Positions 52,069 to 62,900 are shown, counted from the first letter of the stretch. The stretch: DNA of 64,000 nucleotides from Niveispirillum sp. SYP-B3756 (GCF_009495745.1 NZ_WIDQ01000002.1:1-64000); one strand, 5' to 3'. Numbers and translations are program-made. Notes: generated from the letters alone by a model not told the origin.

Positions 52069-54597
52069 TTAATCCAACAAGGTGTTCCAGTCCCGCCGCA
52101 ACCGCGACCCGTCGGCCGCATCCACCTGCCCGATCAGGGCCCGGCGATTGGCCAGCATCTGACCACCATCGCGGGTCAGCGGACGCCACAGCCAACCCAG
52201 CGACCCGCGACTGGACTTGACATAGACATTGTCGAGCGGAATGACGAAATAAATGCCCTTATCGAAGCGACCCTCACCGAACTGCTCTGCCGATACGTCC
52301 GTGAAGGTGGCAAAAACCCCCACGGTTATGCCGCTGTCAAAGGTACGCGACATTTCAAAGGTGGCCCCCTTGTCACCGGCCAAGTAACGGCCGACGCGGA
52401 CACGGGTGTCAACGCCCAACGGTTCGTAATGATAGTAACCGGTCAGGTGACCGGTCACGACGTCATAGTTGCGGAAGCCGAACCACTGCTGGAAATCACG
52501 CTGTTTTGCCCAAGCAACATCCAGACCGATGGCCCAGTCCTGACCAAAGGGCTTGTAGAGCACTTCGCCACCGGCACCGCCGAACATCTCCTCCAGATAG
52601 CCGCCATAGAGCCGGCCATAGGTGTCCTTTGCCAGCTTGAACGAATAGTCGGCCTGCAGGTGCGTCATCGACGTCGTCCCCTGCTGCAGGTAGTTCTTGA
52701 TATCCGAACGCACATGGGGAAGCTTGCTGTCCGACGGAATTCGCATCCGGTCGAAGTTATTATAGATGTCAAAGCCGATACCGCCGGCGATATTGACACC
52801 GGGTGCCACGGACACAGAGCCGGAAACGCGCATCAGCGCCTGCCAGAGGATGAAGGCCTCTGGTCGGCCCAGGGTCTGGCGCAGTGCCGGGCGCAGCGAC
52901 CAACCGAACCCCGGATAAGGGTCTGGTTGCGGCGCATTGGCATCCGACAGCTTCATTTCCGGCCGTTCCATGCGGGTGCGCATCCACACCTCTTCCATGG
53001 AGCCGCCCGTGGCGGACAAGGAACGCTCCAGATCCGCCCGGTACATGGTGGCGGAGAGCATCTCCATACCATTTTCCATGAAGACCAGTTGGATCTCCCC
53101 ATATTCCGGGGGCAGCACGGCGGCAGCACTGCGCACCGCGCGGCCAATGGCGCGCGGCACCTGCCGGTAGCGACCATTGGAAATGAACAGTGTGGCCCGA
53201 CCGGGTTTGTAATCCGCACCGAACAAGAAGAAGCCCTGCTTGCCCAGCACCTCCTGCAACTGCTTGCGGATCGGTTCCGGCGGCGGCTCCCCCTTCAGTT
53301 CCATCTTCCTTGATGGCGTGACCGGTGACGGCTGGGGCAACTTCATCTCGTCGCGCAACAGCTTGGTGTCGAAATCCATCACCAGCCAGGGGAGGCTGTT
53401 CTCAACCTGCAGAATGCGGATCTTGCCCTGGAAATCTGTTGCCAGCTCGATAACCCGGTGCGCCAGGGCATAGGCAACCGTGACCCCGTCACGATTGGGT
53501 GATCCGGTTACGGTGACATGGATTTCCTTGCCCATACGGGCAAAGGCCTCCAGATGCAACCCGTCCAGGGCAGCCTGCCGCCCCAGGCCGGTCCGCATCT
53601 CCTCCATCCCCGCCGGAACGACCGGCGTGGAAGCGACCGGTGCCACGGCCGGCCCCGCAGCCGACTGGCCAGCCGGCGTGGTGGGAATCAGCGGCGGGAG
53701 GGGGGCGTCCAGCTTGGGCGGCCCCTTGGCCTTGTGGAAGTTGGTGGTGGTGACAAACCGCAGCATCGCGCGGTTACCCCGCTCCAGCGCCACGCCCAAC
53801 TGCAACCAATCCCATGGCTTGTAATCGATTCCGATATTAATCGGCAGGCTCTGTTTCAGCGGATTGTTGAGCGGTTCCGATTTATAGTCGTTGGGATCAT
53901 ATTCCAGCTTCAGATTGAGCCCTTCGATAAAGGGCGGGCGCCAGTTGATACCGCCAAACAGCGAAACCCGCCGGCCCTGGAAGAAATCAGTCGAAATGGC
54001 GCCGCCACCGCTGGCAAAGGTGGAATTGCGGGTGTCGAACCGCTTGGAAATCAGCGAGAACGGGTTCCGCAGCGTGCCCTGGGTACCCATATTGCCCCAG
54101 CCCATGCCCAGCGAGAGGTCGAAATCCCCAAAGCTTTGATCTGCCACGATATATTCAGAACCGAACAGGCCGGTTCCGGCAATATCGCGCAGCCCCACCG
54201 ACAAATTGGGCCAGTCACCATTCCCCTTCACCAGGCGGACCTTCACATCGATACCGCGATCCTTGTAACTCTGGTCGCCGGAGAAATCCTGCGGCCCGTA
54301 AAAACGGTTGGCGACGCTGGTATAGCGCAGGGTCGCTTCCATCCAGGGCAAGCCTTGGACCGTGATGAAATAGCGCGAATAGGGCCAGACATAGGAGAAG
54401 CCGGCATAGGCCTGTCCATCCTCTGCCATGCGCGCCATCGGGGTCTGGATCAAACCGACCCCGCCATAATCATTCACCGTGTCCGGCTGCCGCCAGGGCA
54501 GGAACGGGTTTTCCAGTTCCTGCCCCAGGGCGACCCCGCCATTGGAAAGGGCCAGCAGGGCGACGATGGCCGTTGCCATCCGGCGAAGGCGCGACAT
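52069..54597 (-). CDS. yjbH: YjbH-family outer-membrane exopolysaccharide protein
   Basis: 842 residues. A signal peptide (RRMATAIVALLALSNGGVALG) and beta-rich halves follow: PDTVNDYGGVGLIQTPMAR, then SFSYVWPYSRY-like strands, and a C-terminal YGGYLEEMFGGAGGEVLYKPFGQD repeated barrel. This is the YjbH domain family found with gfc/yjb capsule systems. Its exact role is unknown; it is thought to help export. A GTG at 54615 extends it by 6 residues. It lies 25 bases after the SLBB gene. Confidence 0.9.
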   Translation of the reverse strand: MSRLRRMATAIVALLALSNGGVALGQELENPFLPWRQPDTVNDYGGVGLIQTPMARMAEDGQAYAGFSYVWPYSRYFITVQGLPWMEATLRYTSVANRFYGPQDFSGDQSYKDRGIDVKVRLVKGNGDWPNLSVGLRDIAGTGLFGSEYIVADQSFGDFDLSLGMGWGNMGTQGTLRNPFSLISKRFDTRNSTFASGGGAISTDFFQGRRVSLFGGINWRPPFIEGLNLKLEYDPNDYKSEPLNNPLKQSLPINIGIDYKPWDWLQLGVALERGNRAMLRFVTTTNFHKAKGPPKLDAPLPPLIPTTPAGQSAAGPAVAPVASTPVVPAGMEEMRTGLGRQAALDGLHLEAFARMGKEIHVTVTGSPNRDGVTVAYALAHRVIELATDFQGKIRILQVENSLPWLVMDFDTKLLRDEMKLPQPSPVTPSRKMELKGEPPPEPIRKQLQEVLGKQGFFLFGADYKPGRATLFISNGRYRQVPRAIGRAVRSAAAVLPPEYGEIQLVFMENGMEMLSATMYRADLERSLSATGGSMEEVWMRTRMERPEMKLSDANAPQPDPYPGFGWSLRPALRQTLGRPEAFILWQALMRVSGSVSVAPGVNIAGGIGFDIYNNFDRMRIPSDSKLPHVRSDIKNYLQQGTTSMTHLQADYSFKLAKDTYGRLYGGYLEEMFGGAGGEVLYKPFGQDWAIGLDVAWAKQRDFQQWFGFRNYDVVTGHLTGYYHYEPLGVDTRVRVGRYLAGDKGATFEMSRTFDSGITVGVFATFTDVSAEQFGEGRFDKGIYFVIPLDNVYVKSSRGSLGWLWRPLTRDGGQMLANRRALIGQVDAADGSRLRRDWNTLLD

Positions 54598-54622
54598 GAT
54601 CACCAGAATATCCACCCGTCGG

Positions 54623-57577
54623 TCAGTTTCTGGAGATCACGGCCAGCGAGGCCGCCGACAGGGCCAGGCTGCTGATCAACGACATCACCGTTCGGGTGGT
54701 GGTCAGGAAGTTGAACGGCTCAGGATCGCGTGGCACCACGATGGTGGAGCCCGGCGGGATGGGAGTATTGCCGCTGCTGAAGCGGCCAACGCCCAGCGGT
54801 TCGGATTCCCCGTTGGGATAAATGACGAAGGCATTTGAAATCTCTGCCGCCGCCGTGGCCCCGCCCGCCTTATTAATGTAGTCGCGCGCGCTGGCGCCAC
54901 TGGTGAACATAACGGAACTCGGGTTCAGCACTTCGCCCGTCACCGTCACGTGCGATGGCCGTTTGGGAATCAGCAGCTTGTCACCCGGCTCCAGTACAAA
55001 ATCCAGCTCAGGTCTGGACGCCAGCACGGTGGGGTCGGCCTCGATCACCACGCGACCGACAGCCTCGGTGCTCTTCAGGCTATAGATCAGACCCTGCAGG
55101 AAAGGCAGCGCGTTTTGTGCCGCCTGGGCATTATCCGTATTGCTGGAAAGTGCCGCCGGCAGGGACAATTCCAGTTCACGCGCGGCCCGGCGATAGCCCT
55201 CCTCCTCGGCGATACGGACCTGATCGCGCTGGAAAACGGCACCGTAGGGATAGGCTTCCGGTGTCAGACCATCGACACGGCGCAGCAGCTCGGAAAGCCG
55301 CTCGCCGCGGCGGATATCGTACCGACCGGGGCGCAAGACTTCGCCCGCCACCTCCACCATACCGGCTTCGCGCTGTTGTACACGGCCGCTGATCCGGATG
55401 ACATCGCCGGGATTGACGACCATCTGGTTCAATTCCGCCACGGTCAGGCCGGTGCGACGCCCACCGCCGCTGCTGGTCATTTCAATGGCCTTGGTATCTG
55501 CATCCAGGGTAAGCCCGCCCACCGCTGTCAGCAGCGTCTGCGAACTGGTGCCAGGCACGACCGGATAGACACCGGGGAACCGTACCTCCCCCTCCAGGGC
55601 CGTCGCATATTCCAACAGGAAAGGCAGCAGATCGGGATGCCGGTCATAAAGCTTGGGACAGGCGCGGATATCCACCAGCCCGACGGGAATGGCGTTCCTG
55701 CCCCCGGCGGCGTTGCCCTTCCCCGTGGTGCTATCGCTCACCCCCGATGCACCAACGCGACGGGCGACGCTGAAGCGCTGCTGCAGTCCCTCGGAGACGA
55801 TGGCCGCCAGGGATTGCAGTCCTGCACAGGTGACATCGCTCTCAACAAGCCGCACCGTATCCCGATCACCATCTTTGAAGGCCCCGATCAAGCGGCCGCG
55901 ATCCAGCTCGCCATTGTCATCCGCATTGGCGTCGGTCTCGCCTTGGCGATAGCGGTCAGAACGGTCGACCGGATCATCCTCACGCGGCGGGGCCAGCATA
56001 TCGTCACGACGTTTGGCACCTTGCAGATTGGACCGGTTACCCCGCTCAGGCTGGTTTGCGCCAACACCCGCCAGATTCTGCCGTTCCTGCGCCATCTTCG
56101 TATCGACCGAGAGACGGAGGCTGGGGGGCGGTTCCTTACGCAAAATGGCCTGCACATCGGCTGAACCAAGATAGCGGATATCATCACGGGTCAGGATGAT
56201 CACCCGGTCACGCTCCCGCAGCGTGACGTTCATCCCCCCCTCCAGCACGCGCTGCAAATCCACCGGCACATAGCGCCGCTGACGCGTTACCGGATCCTCG
56301 GTATCGATCACCGCCATCGGCAGATAGGGATTGGAACGCAGCACATAGGGGTCGCGCAACAGATCGCGCAGGGTCTTTGCCTGCATCAGGCCACGATCAC
56401 CAGGCTGCTCCGCCCCACCCTCCAAGGCAATCGCCTCCCGGGGCAGTTGCACGGAAATGATGTCGCCCGGCAAGATCACAGTGGTGCCGGCCGCACTCCG
56501 GATCACCTGATTGCGACCGGCCCCATCAAGACGCAGAATGTCCAGCCGGTTACCCCGGGCGCGCTGCGCACCACCCGCCAGTTCCAGCACCGCATTCAGC
56601 GCCGGCTTGCCGCCGCCCGGGCGCATTTCGTAGATACCTGGGCGCACAACGTCACCGGTCACGGCGATCGTTTCGCCAATCGCGGGAACAATGATCTGAT
56701 CGCCATCGCGCAGGCGCAGATCATTGACGGAACGGCGCCCCAGCAGCACGTCGTAAAGATCAACAGACAAAGTCTCGCCGCCGCGCATGATCGTCAGATT
56801 ACGCAGGCTGCCCGTCTTGTCGATGCCATCGGCCATGACCAGCGCATCGATCAGGCTGGAGAAGCTGGTAACGGTAAAGCGGCCGGGCGACCGCACCTCA
56901 CCCGTGACCAGAACTCCGATGGACCGAACCGACCCAACAGAAACATAGATACTGGTTTGCAGGAAGGTCGCCTGGGCCTGCGCCGCCAGATCGTCACGGA
57001 ACTCACCAAAATGGCGCCCGGCCGCCGCGACGGGCGGCATGTTGGGCAATACAACGCGGCCCTCCCGATCAACGCGCACCTGGCTGGTACTGTTGACCTG
57101 GCCGCGTAGCGTAATGACCAGTTCATCCCCGATTCCCAGGACATAATCGTCCGGCACCGAGCCGGAGAGCAGACCCGTGGTCGGCGTGGTGACATTGCCC
57201 AGGCGCAGGTCATAGCCGAACTGCTTCAGTTCCCGACCGGCCCGCTTGCTGTACTGTGATTCCAGCGCGGTTGGCCGCGCCTGTTCCAATGTTCCGTACC
57301 CGGCTTCCGCCGCCCGGCTGTCAAAACGGTCGGTACCGACATTGCTACGATCACCGGGGCTGACCTGCTGGCGGGCCCGGTCCAGCGCGCTGGGCACCTG
57401 CCCCCCCTGCTGGCCCTGTCCATATTGTTGCTGCAGGTCGCGCAGGTTAACACTGCCGTTGGGCAACTCGATCATCTGTGCCGAAGCGGGCATGGCGGCA
57501 CTGACAAGCAGCCCGACCCATGCTAGACCGGATCGCAGGTACCGCCCCGGGACGGCAGCCTTGAACACATCACGCAT
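54623..57577 (-). CDS. Large multi-SLBB polysaccharide export protein (Wza-like)
   Basis: 984 residues, far longer than Wza (about 380). After a signal peptide (LAWVGLLVSAAMPASAQ), the polysaccharide export domain (YVLGIGDELVITLRGQ near 135-230) is followed by successive SLBB domains: GVLVTGEVRSPGRF, IAVTGDVVRPGIYEM, VEFPGVYP-like, VEVAGEVLRPGRYDI and VTVTGEVLNPSSV. A Gln/Arg-rich insertion (about 480-560) with charged repeats separates groups. It ends with a helix (TVMSLISSLALSAASLAVIS) that could span the outer membrane. The ATG 57577 has GGAGAA upstream; ATG 57589 lacks one. Confidence 0.92.
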   Translation of the reverse strand: MRDVFKAAVPGRYLRSGLAWVGLLVSAAMPASAQMIELPNGSVNLRDLQQQYGQGQQGGQVPSALDRARQQVSPGDRSNVGTDRFDSRAAEAGYGTLEQARPTALESQYSKRAGRELKQFGYDLRLGNVTTPTTGLLSGSVPDDYVLGIGDELVITLRGQVNSTSQVRVDREGRVVLPNMPPVAAAGRHFGEFRDDLAAQAQATFLQTSIYVSVGSVRSIGVLVTGEVRSPGRFTVTSFSSLIDALVMADGIDKTGSLRNLTIMRGGETLSVDLYDVLLGRRSVNDLRLRDGDQIIVPAIGETIAVTGDVVRPGIYEMRPGGGKPALNAVLELAGGAQRARGNRLDILRLDGAGRNQVIRSAAGTTVILPGDIISVQLPREAIALEGGAEQPGDRGLMQAKTLRDLLRDPYVLRSNPYLPMAVIDTEDPVTRQRRYVPVDLQRVLEGGMNVTLRERDRVIILTRDDIRYLGSADVQAILRKEPPPSLRLSVDTKMAQERQNLAGVGANQPERGNRSNLQGAKRRDDMLAPPREDDPVDRSDRYRQGETDANADDNGELDRGRLIGAFKDGDRDTVRLVESDVTCAGLQSLAAIVSEGLQQRFSVARRVGASGVSDSTTGKGNAAGGRNAIPVGLVDIRACPKLYDRHPDLLPFLLEYATALEGEVRFPGVYPVVPGTSSQTLLTAVGGLTLDADTKAIEMTSSGGGRRTGLTVAELNQMVVNPGDVIRISGRVQQREAGMVEVAGEVLRPGRYDIRRGERLSELLRRVDGLTPEAYPYGAVFQRDQVRIAEEEGYRRAARELELSLPAALSSNTDNAQAAQNALPFLQGLIYSLKSTEAVGRVVIEADPTVLASRPELDFVLEPGDKLLIPKRPSHVTVTGEVLNPSSVMFTSGASARDYINKAGGATAAAEISNAFVIYPNGESEPLGVGRFSSGNTPIPPGSTIVVPRDPEPFNFLTTTRTVMSLISSLALSAASLAVISRN

Positions 57578-57587
57578 CGAGTTCTCC

Positions 57588-58313
57588 ATGATTCATCCCA
57601 AACGCGATCCCAACGCGACCACGGTCATCCTCAGCCGGCGCCGCTGTCTGGGCCTGCTGGCAGCCAGCGCCCTGCCGGCGACCATCTTGCCGGGATGTGC
57701 CCTGGTTAGCACTGAATCTCCATATTGGGCAACAGTGGCCGCGGTGGCTGGGGTCACACATCCGGCACCGGTGACCCGCCAACAGGCGGATGACCTGCCC
57801 TATGCCTCCATCCTGGCCTGGTATGATGACGCGTCGGTGGCCTTCATGGTGCTGGGCGAAATCAGCCCGCAGCGGGAGCTGGTTTATTACAGCCAGAGCC
57901 GGCAGGTACTGGTCACCCGGGGAGCCTTCATCGTGCGCAGCGTTGGTATGGCCGGGGATCTGACGCGCACCGTATTTTCCCCCGAATGGCCGATGGCGGA
58001 AAACGGGGAACCCGCCGATCTGCGCGGATTGTCGGGCCGCACGCTGGTGCGACGCATCGATATCCAGTCGGCAGCCCTGTTCGATATCCCCCTGCGCAGC
58101 AGCTTCGTCCTGGAAGGTGCTGCCAGAATCGAAATACTGGGACGTCCGCTTGAAACAGTCCTGCTGCGTGAAGACGTGCGGATGCCAGGCGAGAAGCCTT
58201 ATTCGAACCGGTACTGGCTGGATGCCAAAACGGGATTCTGCTGGAAATCCTCTCAACATATCCACGCCCGCAGCGAGGCGATCAATATTGAGATAACCAA
58301 GCCCGCCGGCTGA
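57588..58313 (+). CDS. yjbF: YjbF/GfcB-family lipoprotein
   Basis: 241 residues. A Tat-like start SRRRCLGLLAASALPATILPGC ends at a lipobox Cys, followed by the YjbF/GfcB domain (ILAWYDDASVAFMVLGEISP, WYSQSRQVLVTRGAFIVRS-like, YWLDAKTGFCWKSSQHI). Family members are outer-membrane lipoproteins of group 4 capsule and yjb exopolysaccharide operons. It is divergent from the SLBB gene with only 10 bases between the start codons, so each promoter must lie inside the other gene. Ribosome site is weak (GAG). Confidence 0.85.
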   Translation: MIHPKRDPNATTVILSRRRCLGLLAASALPATILPGCALVSTESPYWATVAAVAGVTHPAPVTRQQADDLPYASILAWYDDASVAFMVLGEISPQRELVYYSQSRQVLVTRGAFIVRSVGMAGDLTRTVFSPEWPMAENGEPADLRGLSGRTLVRRIDIQSAALFDIPLRSSFVLEGAARIEILGRPLETVLLREDVRMPGEKPYSNRYWLDAKTGFCWKSSQHIHARSEAINIEITKPAG

Positions 58314-58379
58314 ACTGACGGCGACAGGGGGAAAGACGGCGGCGGCTCCATAGCCGTGCGCCCATCCCTGTCAGCAAGC

Positions 58380-58411
58380 CGAAAATAAAAGGGCCCCGCG
58401 AGGGGGCCCTT
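58380..58411 (-). terminator. Intrinsic terminator after yjbE
   Basis: Arms AAGGGCCCC (58389-58397) and GGGGCCCTT (58403-58411) with loop GCGAG. On the minus strand it is followed by TTTTATTTTC, so it ends the yjbE transcript. It lies between convergent yjbF and yjbE. Confidence 0.85.
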
Positions 58412-58454
58412 CCGAGAACAGTCCACATCCTTCGGGTGCGAACAGCGCCCGTTC

Positions 58455-58772
58455 TCAGCGCGCCGTGCTGGTCGCCGTGCTGGTCGACGTGCTGGTCGGC
58501 GTGGTCGTCGGCGGAGTCGGCGTAACACCGCCATTATCCGGCGCATCATCATTACCGCCAGAAGCCGCAACAGCCACAATACCGGCAACAGCAACGGCAC
58601 CGACAACAGCAACCGAGGTCAGCGAGCCAACGGCCACACCGCTGGCACCAGCACCCGCAGCGCTGCCAGCGCCAGTCGGAGCGGCGGCGGGTTTGGCGTC
58701 CTGAGCGTTGGCAACGGCAGGCATCAGCCCAAGTGCGACAGCGACCGCGGCAGCCAGAATATCCTTTTTCAT
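58455..58772 (-). CDS. yjbE: YjbE/GfcA-like small secreted protein
   Basis: 105 residues. A signal peptide (MKKDILAAAVAVALGLMPAVANA), a Gly/Ala/Val-rich middle with a hydrophobic stretch (VAVVGAVAVAGIVAVAASGG), and a Thr/Pro/Ser tail (TPTPPTTTPTSTSTSTATS). This is the composition of YjbE, which has a similar Thr tail. The tail is encoded by near-identical 12-base repeats. It is transcribed separately from the other yjb genes, with a strong terminator after it. Confidence 0.75.
   Translation of the reverse strand: MKKDILAAAVAVALGLMPAVANAQDAKPAAAPTGAGSAAGAGASGVAVGSLTSVAVVGAVAVAGIVAVAASGGNDDAPDNGGVTPTPPTTTPTSTSTSTATSTAR
58465..58512 (-). repeat. 12-base tandem repeats in yjbE
   Basis: Four units GTGCTGGTCGCC, GTGCTGGTCGAC, GTGCTGGTCGGC and GTGGTCGTCGGC (plus strand) encode the Thr/Ser tail. 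Slippage could vary the tail length. Confidence 0.75.
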
Positions 58773-59053
58773 TTGGACTAATTCCCCAGAGGTTGGACCG
58801 ATGTGCCTTATACCACTTCTTTTTCGCGTTGCGAGAGCTCTTCTGTCCCGGGCAGGCTAAAAATACCGCATAGCGGTGGCGTGTGGCCCCGCTGCCGCAG
58901 ATGAAGGCAGACGGGCATGGGGACCAGATCCCGGTTTCCTCCGCCGGGTGCCACAACAGCCTGCCGACTTTCCATCGGGGCGATAGCGTTTTTGGTTGCG
59001 CCGTCTCTGGCGATTCGGAATATGACTTAAGGAGGGGAAACGGGAAAGAGACC

Positions 59054-59548
59054 ATGAAAGGCGACCCGACAGCCCAGGCGCGCATAGAGCATCAGTTAAG
59101 CCTGCTGCACGAAGATCTCGCGCGGCTGGAGGAACACTGCGCCGCGCTGTCTTCCCCATCGGACGTGACCACGGCGTTGCGCCAGTTCAAGGAAATGACC
59201 CCCTTGTTCGAAACTGTCGACTCCTTTGTCACCGTTGCCGGTTCCTATGCGCAACGGCTGGAGACGGATAAGCTGCTTCAAGTGGACCAGCAACTGACAA
59301 GGTTGCGAATCCTCCTCTGGCAGCTGCGGCTGAACGCGGTTGAACCGATCCTGGAGCGGCTGACCCAGGATATGCGGCAGATGCCCCTGGGCAGCCGCTT
59401 CATGATGGAGCGCTGGCAGGACAGGCTGAGCGATCTGCGCCAACAGCCCACCATACAGTTGGGCCTGCCGCCGGCCCTGCTCGCCCGTATCGAAGCACTG
59501 ACACAGACCCTGATCGGCAGCGCCCCCGATCTGGCCGTCTTCGATTGA
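59054..59548 (+). CDS. Unknown helical cytoplasmic protein
   Basis: 164 residues, not recognised. Mostly helical: RIEHQLSLLHEDLARLEEHC begins a coiled-coil-like pattern, and the whole is Leu/Gln/Glu-rich with no signal peptide. The ATG at 59054 (MKGDPTAQ) follows GGGAAAGAGACC. The frame upstream to 58883 has no homology. It is followed by a 63-residue gene and then the hybrid kinase, which suggests a regulatory role, but nothing proves it. Confidence 0.6.
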   Translation: MKGDPTAQARIEHQLSLLHEDLARLEEHCAALSSPSDVTTALRQFKEMTPLFETVDSFVTVAGSYAQRLETDKLLQVDQQLTRLRILLWQLRLNAVEPILERLTQDMRQMPLGSRFMMERWQDRLSDLRQQPTIQLGLPPALLARIEALTQTLIGSAPDLAVFD

Positions 59549-59644
59549 AGGCAACGAAAACACTGCATCACGCTGGTCAATCGCCTCCCCTGCTGTATTA
59601 TCCTGCGCCCGAACTCGTTTGCCATGCAGGGATCAGAAAAGCGG

Positions 59645-59836
59645 ATGAACAAGATTCTTGAGATCCTCAAACCCTATGGTCGCCCCACCCCCAAGGAAGA
59701 AGCGATACTGGATGCCGTGCTTGAACGGGTCGGGCGCAAGCTGCTGACCCCCGAAGATGCCATTGACGAGATCATTGAGCGGCTGGACTGGCCGCTGGAA
59801 AGGGCAGCGGCGGAAGTGGACGGCTATCTGGAATAA
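59645..59836 (+). CDS. Small unknown protein
   Basis: 63 residues from ATG 59645 (an in-frame ATG at 59624 adds seven). It is amphipathic and helical with a KEEAILDAVLERVGRKL segment and a C-terminal EDAIDEIIERLDWPLE. No family recognised. Codon usage and base composition match neighbours, which favours a real gene. Confidence 0.5.
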   Translation: MNKILEILKPYGRPTPKEEAILDAVLERVGRKLLTPEDAIDEIIERLDWPLERAAAEVDGYLE

Positions 59837-59984
59837 TCTGCGGCGGCGCTGAATTGGCGTGAGAACCTAGACTTCTGGATAGGATCATCTCAGGAGTATG
59901 GCGACAGGCATACGAATGGTTCATCGTCGTGATCATACTGGCGGTGGCACAGGCGATCGCATGTAAACTTGACGTTGAAGGTCG

Positions 59985-62900
59985 ATGCGGCTCCGCTATT
60001 TCATCACGGTCCTGATCCTGGCACTCGCCGTTGGCTTTCTGGCCATGGCGGGTGTGGACATCTTCCAGAGCTGGCGTGAAAAGCGGAACGCGGAAGATTT
60101 CATCCACTCCGACGCCGCCCGGGGCACGTTGTTGTACGCGTCGGCAGACTGGGCACTGGAGCGGGGCCTGGGTTATATGCTTCTTTTCAGCCAAGCCCCG
60201 GTGCCGCTGGAAAAGCGACAAGAGTTGGCTGCTATCGCCGGACGGGCGGACGGCTATTGGCGTCAGGCCTTTGCAGCCCTGAGCGCACCAGAGAAGCGGC
60301 CGCAGATCTCCTTGCACACATTGCAGGAGATGAATCAGGTAATCGCAGCGGCGAATGAGACGCGGGCCATGGTCATACAGGCTCTCAGCCAACCTCGTTC
60401 TCAGCGCCCCATCGATTTACATGAACGCTGGTTCACTGCCATGACCGGCGTCATCGACCAAAGCGGGGTATTGCGTTTCCAGGTACTTGCCTCCATCCCC
60501 ATCGACGATACGCGCATCGACACCCAGTCTTGGCTGAAACAATATTCCTGGGTCGCGGCGGAATATGCCGGGCGTGAACGCGCCCTGATCGCCGGAGCGC
60601 TGGCGGGCGGGCCGACGCTGGCCGCCGTGCAGACCGCGCTGATTGATGCGAACGCCCGCCATGCCTGGGCCTGGGGCAGCATCGAAAACATGGCCCGCGC
60701 CGGGATCGGCAATGTGGACAGTCTGGTCGCGGAAGCGCGCCAGGTGATGAACACGGTGGTTGCCCCCGCCCGCCACAACGCAATGCAACGGCTGAGCAGT
60801 AGCGATTATCGCCCCGATATGGCGGAAGCGGAGAAATGGTTCGCGGCCGCGACACGCGGCATTGACAGTCTGCTGGATATCCAGCGCGCCGCCACCGTCG
60901 CTTCCGCCAACCGTGCGGCGGACCTTTCGCGTCTGGCCAGACGCGACCTGCTGGCCAGCATCCTGCTGCTGCTGTTTGGCGTGGTCCTGACGATGGCGGC
61001 CCTGCTGCTGGCCCATTACCGCCTGCTGCGCCCCCTGGCCGAACTGACCGACCTGTTCGAGAAGATCGCCCGCGGCCGCACCGATCTGACCGTGCCGGAC
61101 ACACGACGCCATGACGAGGTAGGGGAACTGGCGCGCGCAGCGGCTGCCTTCCGGGAGACCCATCTGGAAGGACGGCGCATGGCGGAGGAACTGCGCCGCC
61201 GCGAGCATCTGCTGGGCCTGTTCATCAGCCATGCCCCCACCGCCATCGCCATGCTGGACCGCGATATGCGCTATCTGGCGGTCAGCCGGCGCTGGCTGTC
61301 GGAATATGGCCTGGAAGGCCGCAATGTCAGCGGCCTGTCTTATTATGATCTGTTTCCGGAAACCGATGAACGCTGGCGTGCCATCCATCGCGCCTGCCTG
61401 GAGGGTGAGACCGCCGCTTCCCAGGAAGACAGGCTGGTCGGCACGGATGGCACGGTCAACTGGCTGCGCTGGGAGATTCATCCCTGGCACGACATTGATG
61501 GCCATGTCGGCGGGATCATCATTTTCACCGAATTCATCACCGAGCGCAAAGAGGCGGAAAGCGAAATCCGCCATCTGGCCACCCACCTTCAGGTGATGCT
61601 GGACAGCGCTGACGCCGCCTTCATCTCTACCGACGCCGACGGCACGATCCAGATCTTCAACCGGGGCGCAGAACGGATGCTGGGCTATGGTGCGCATGAG
61701 CTGATCGGCCGCCAGACCCCGGTTCTGTTCCATGATCCGGCGGAACTGGCCGGCGTCCTCAATGGGTTGCGGCAGGAAGGCATCCCTATCAACAGCCCCT
61801 TCGACGCGCTGGTGCATGACGCCCGCCAGGGCCGGCCCTGCCAGCGCGAATGGACGATGGTGGACCGCGATGGCCACCGGTTCCCGGCCTTGCTGTCCGT
61901 CAATGCGCTACGCACCGCTGATGGCCATATCCAGGGTTTCCTCGGCATCGCCAACAATATCTCGCAATTGCGCGAGGCTGACCGGCTGAAGGCGGAATTC
62001 ATCTCTACCGTCAGCCACGAGTTGCGCACACCGCTGACGGCCATCCGCGCTTCCCTGGGCATGGTCAATAGCGGCCTGTTCGGCGACGTGCCGGAAGAGG
62101 CACAGCAGTTGACCGACATTGCCCAGCAGAGCACAGAGCGGCTGATTCGCCTGATCAATGATCTGCTGGATATCGAGAAGATCGCGTCGGGCAAGATGCG
62201 GTTTGAGATGAAGCCGCACCAGCTAAGCGCCCTGCTGCGGCAGACGATGCAGGATAACGAGGCACTGGCCGGACGCGCCGGTGTGACGTTACAGCTGGCT
62301 GATGGGGAACAGGTCGCCACCGTGCGGGGTGATGCTGACCGTCTGGTGCAGACCTTCACCAATCTGGTCAGCAACGCGGTGAAATTCTCCCCCGCCGGCA
62401 GCACCGTCCAGATCAGCGTCATCACCCTGAAACCCAATTGGGTCCGTGTCAGCATCATCGACCAGGGCTGCGGCATCCCGGAAGATTTCCGCCCCCGCAT
62501 CTTCCAGCGCTTCGCCCAGGCGGACGGTTCTGACAGCCGGGCCAAAGGCGGTACCGGTCTCGGGCTGGCCATCACGCGCGAGATCGTCGAACGCCATGGC
62601 GGGGAAATCTCCTTCGAGACAAGGGTGGGCAGCGGCACGCAATTCCATGTCGACCTGCCTGTGCTGGATGATCTGCCGGTCACCGCCCTGCTGGCAGATG
62701 ACGGTGGGGAGGCGGGGACTGAGAAGCCCACCGCCCATGTGCTGGTCTGTGAGGATAACCCGGATATTGCCCGCCTGCTGGGGCTGATGCTGACACAGGC
62801 GGGCTTTGACCCGGTTCTGGCCCCGGATGGGGAAGAGGCGCTGCGCCAGCTGCGGGAGCGGCGGTTCGATGCCATGACGCTGGACCTGCTGCTGCCCGAC

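Noticed and set aside
53518-54675. 385-codon plus-strand frame antisense to yjbH
   Set aside because: Shadow of the YjbH gene; no domain, no ribosome site.
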